A DNA stretch of 64,000 nucleotides. Source: Brachionus koreanus (lineage: Eukaryota > Rotifera > Eurotatoria > Ploima > Brachionidae). Position numbers and translations under genes: made by a program. The notes beneath the pieces are model-generated. The model worked only from the letters and a program-made list of their open reading frames with translations, was not told where the DNA came from and did no database searches. The stretch covers positions 1,127,305 to 1,191,304 of the forward strand of contig PJRA01000509.1 in the NCBI GenBank assembly GCA_016987375.1, read 5' to 3'. Shown here piece by piece: positions 60,331 to 64,000 of this stretch (within the stretch, counting starts at the first letter, position 1; each line of letters starts with the position of its first letter).

Positions 60331-63300
60331 AATTGATGAAATTTTTTCGCTATTAAAATTTACTATTGCAAATTTGTAATTATTTGTTTTAAGTTTTATA
60401 TTTTTGATTAGGCATCTGAGAGCCTTTCGTATATTAGTTTACCTCTAATTAAGAAATCGATTTTAAGTCAAACGTATCTTTATTAAAAGGATTTTTTTCC
60501 GATTTTTCTGCTTTACGCATCATTGATCATAAAGTTAATGAACTTTTTAAAATATTTTTTTTTTTTGAAATTATTCATTTTTATGAATAATCTTTTTTAT
60601 ACTTCAAAAACAAAATTTCTAAATTTTATTAATATTTATTTTTGTTAAATAAGAACTACTTGAATATGTCGAAATTTTATCACTTTATTTTGTAACAAAA
60701 AATAGGTCGCTTACTTTCTATAAACTAAATTTCAAATAGATAAATTTTTCTATATATTAATTCAATTTAAATTCAAAAGTGTTAAATAAAGTAATTTATC
60801 AATAGTTATCAAATTTTTTCAATATTATCTTTAAATTTTTTTTATTTAAATTTTGACTAATTTTTAAATTTTAGTTCTATTTCTTAAGCACACGGGACTT
60901 GCGGTTGTGTGTATATTTGTATGATAGTGCTAAAATAGCCATAACACTAATGCATCTAAATAATTCCTTATTTTTTCTTTGAGCTATTTGTGAAGCAATT
61001 TTTTACACTTCATCAAAATCTTAATTTTCTAAATATGATTTTTATTTTTATTTTTTTTTTCTGTGCGAATATTCCCTATCATGTTTTAATTACTGAAATG
61101 ATAAACCAAATATCCTTGAAATTATTCTTCATTTTTTGATAGCTAGAATGAATCTATTGAATTTTAGTAAGTGTAGATATTAAATTTAGACAATCGAGTA
61201 TTTCTTGAAAACCTAATGGAATATGGATCAAAATTAGTGCTTAGTTAAAAACATTTTGATTGATAGTGAAAAATAAAACAAGAATTAAGTATGGTTAGAA
61301 TAAAATTTAGAAATATGTTTTTCTCTTGAATGTTTTATTTAAAAGATAACAAACAATACTCGTATTTGATTGAGATATAACACGATTTTAAATATTCGGA
61401 ATAGAAAAAGAAAAGTGTTTTAAAAATCAATTTTAGCCCAGTGAGATAGCGAACCCTAGGGAAAATAACTTACGAAAAGGTGGCTGTTGCTTTCTAATGA
61501 CAATCATTTTAATTCGGAAATTAAGATCCGATCAATCAATAAATCAATATATTTTGTCAATACTAAAAATCCTGCTTGAATCCTAGATTATCTTTATTTC
61601 AATCAACAATAGGCCAAAATGATGAATCTATTAAATCCATACTACTACTACTACTACAGCTATCGATACAGTATTAATTACAATTTTAATTTAGTAAATT
61701 AAGTGAGCATATGCTCGAGTTTTTTCTTGTTTATTTTCTTAGCTTATCGTTTTTGCTAATGTTCATCAACCGGCTGTATAAAAAAACATTAGTCTAAACG
61801 AATAAAGTGCTTATCTTGAGTCATTTATTTTGATCAGCAGCCAAATTGTTTCCCTTATCAAAAAGATAATTCAAATTTGTTCTTATCAATTTTTGATACA
61901 GGTTGAATTTTAATTTATGCAAATTAGACATGCGTTTAATTATATATCTCAGACAGAATTATTTCCGTGGTATTTTTGTCAAATATTCTATCAGTTTTTT
62001 TAACGATATATTTCAAGTATTCAAAATAGATTGATAAATTTTTTGAACCGAAAAAAACAATTTTTTTTAAAACAAAATTACATAATAGCCTTAAAACGTT
62101 AATAGTGAGGAAGTATTTTTTAAAAGGGAAAATTTAATTTTTACTGATAATAAAGGTCATGTTAATTTTGCAGGAAAATTTAAAAAAAATAAAGAGTTAA
62201 GTTAGTGAAATTTTGTGAGGAATACTCGAAAATTGAGAACCAAAATAGATTTCCTCAAATTGCGATTAATATAAATGGAAGCAGCAATTTATATTTATTA
62301 TTGAAACGAAATTTAATCAAATTAATAGGAAAATTTTGTTTAGGAGAAAAATTGTTTTTATATTTAATTGAAAAAAAAATTATTTTTTAAGTAAATATCT
62401 ACAATTTAGTAAACTTTAAGTTCAAGAATATATTTTCTATTTGTTTATTTATTAAAAAAAATTATAAAAAGATTTCAAATAGAAAATTTTGATCAAAATA
62501 ATTGTTTAATTTATTTTTCTAAGTTATCAGGTGAATTGATAAGCCTTTGAAATGCTAGTCTTTTAGAAATTAAAAATTCAAACAAAAAATTTTGAATATA
62601 GTCTTAAACGAATAATTTTTCTTATTTCAAAAATTGGATTAGACTTTGTTTTATTATGTTCTATATTTTGAATTTAAGAATACATTTTTACATGACACAT
62701 ACAAAAAAAGGTAAATAATCAAGTCTACCGATAGCTGGAAAATATTGGCGCATTTTTCTCATTGTAAAAATTAATTAATTTCTTGTTTCTTTTAATAATC
62801 TTAATTTTTAAATTATCAAAAATTTAGTATACAATAAAAAAATTAAGTTAACACAATTAAGTAATTATTCATTTTGATAAAAGTTTATTCAAGTTTGCTA
62901 AAATAAATCAGAGTATTTGTTTGATCAGCAAAATTTTTTCAATTACATAAATCAATTACGTTTGATTACTTAATTATAAAAAATATATATAAAATTTTCC
63001 GAGAGCTATTCTTTTTTCCTATTATTTTGTTTTATTTTTTGTACAATTTATTTTTTATTGCTTAAATTGCTAAGTAAAAGCTGACGCTTAACAAAGAATC
63101 AAATAAATGGATGACCCTGATTTTTATATTTTAATCAGTTTTAGATTGATAATATTATATTCAGTATTACTTTTAAGTTACATTTTAATTTTAAAAAATT
63201 CTAAATGATTTTTAAGTAAATTAAATTTAAAAATAATAATTTTTTATCAAGAAAACATGAACAATTATCAAACTTTTTCAAAGTAATTTATAAAAAGCAA

Positions 63301-64000
63301 TTTTAGCTAAGCATCAAGATTTTTTCTAAAATTTTTGACAGTCAATTTGGTATTAGTAAAACTGATTATTAACCTAGTTAATTAAAATATCCAGTTTGAT
63401 TTGGAATCCTTTTAGCAATGATCTATAAAATTTTGGAAAGGATCAAAGCAAAAGCATAATATTTTCTAGTTTGTGTTTTCTTTTTAAATATTTCTTCTTA
63501 AATGCTAGTTTAGACACAAATAAAAATTTACAACTTATTAAACTTTATTACTTATTTTAAAACAACCGAAATTAATTATTTTCTAATTAAAAAAATATTT
63601 TAAAAAAAAAAAAGAACAATTTAAAGATAATTTCGGATAGATTTAGTAGATTTGTTTCCAGTTTGAAGTGGTGTTTTTTCTACATTGATCTATTCTCTAT
63701 GAATCTGAAAACACAAATTTTTAAGAAAAAAAAGTTTTCTTTAGCTATTTTTTTCTATTAATTATTAATTACACTTGATTCACAAATTTCCAAAATATAA
63801 TTTAGATTTTCTCAAAAATTGGGAAAAAAAAACAAATCTTTTTTTGTTATTATTGAGGCTTATTCAATTAAGATAAAATTTGAGCTTTTCGAAAATATAA
63901 GTTTGCTTGAATCAAAGGAAGTGTGCAGTTAAATAAAGCATTTGAAAAAAAAATCAAAAATTTGTTTTTTGTCGTTTTTTACTGTTTGTAAAAGGAATAT
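60331..64000. other. 3.7 kb of AT-rich DNA
   Basis: No gene is recognised. There is one ACT/CTA triplet run (61640-61657), similar to the LINE tail in PLEKHM2, and one short open frame near 62205-62390 that I consider uncertain. Confidence 0.4.
61640..61657. repeat. ACT triplet repeat
   Basis: Six ACT units. CTA/TAG triplets also end the LINE relic at 11928-11940, so this could mark another LINE 3' end. The sequence upstream is too decayed to confirm this. Confidence 0.6.

Noticed and set aside
62205..62390. 61-codon plus-strand frame near the right end
   Set aside because: It has no ATG-started conserved motif and is surrounded by AT-rich DNA; I cannot separate it from chance.
1..64000. 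tRNA, rRNA or CRISPR-like arrays
   Set aside because: I looked for cloverleaf-like GC patches and regularly spaced repeats and saw none; the GC-rich patch at 28021 does not form a tRNA.

Overview
The window is nuclear DNA of a small-genome invertebrate. It is very AT-rich (my estimate is about three quarters A+T). Genes are split by many tiny introns of about 48-60 bases, with a few introns of 1.5-2.6 kb. Innexin, Piwi, CMTR1, PLEKHM2 and an AKAP13/ARHGEF28-type RhoGEF together mean a metazoan. The innexin and the beta-class carbonic anhydrase point to a protostome. Base composition and intron style would fit a monogonont rotifer such as Brachionus, but that is inference, not a read-out.

Layout: STIP1/Hop (minus, 279-2095) with a heat-shock-element promoter; a beta-carbonic anhydrase that has lost two of its three zinc ligands (minus, 4522-5409); an intronless innexin (minus, 6431-7843); PLEKHM2/SKIP (plus, 10248-14622); a COX7A-like subunit (minus, 15011-15357); CMTR1 cap methyltransferase (minus, 16900-21152); a DRAM-family membrane protein (plus, 24061-25045); a secreted trypsin-like protease (plus, 25659-26842); a slicer-competent Piwi (minus, 29304-32859); and a giant RhoGEF with N-terminal AKAP13-type region, C1, DH, PH and coiled coil (plus, about 34083-51291). 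I rebuilt the exon chains by hand. For STIP1, carbonic anhydrase, PLEKHM2, COX7A, CMTR1, protease, Piwi and RhoGEF every intron has GT..AG ends and the phases close exactly; DRAM is the one gene where they do not close cleanly.

The last 12.7 kb (51.3-64 kb) and the gaps between genes hold decayed transposons: LINE endonuclease and reverse-transcriptase relics, an RTE-like C-terminal relic, a short hAT element with perfect terminal repeats and 8-bp target duplication plus older relatives, and a TA-flanked MITE whose ends are near-palindromes. Several coding-like stretches without a recognisable family are recorded as candidates.

The genes are unrelated housekeeping and signalling loci rather than one pathway. 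The most interesting observations are the carbonic anhydrase pseudoenzyme, the perfect heat shock elements at STIP1, the phase-matched alternative first exon of the RhoGEF, a 12-base microexon in PLEKHM2, and the hAT element that keeps only the transposase dimerisation domain.
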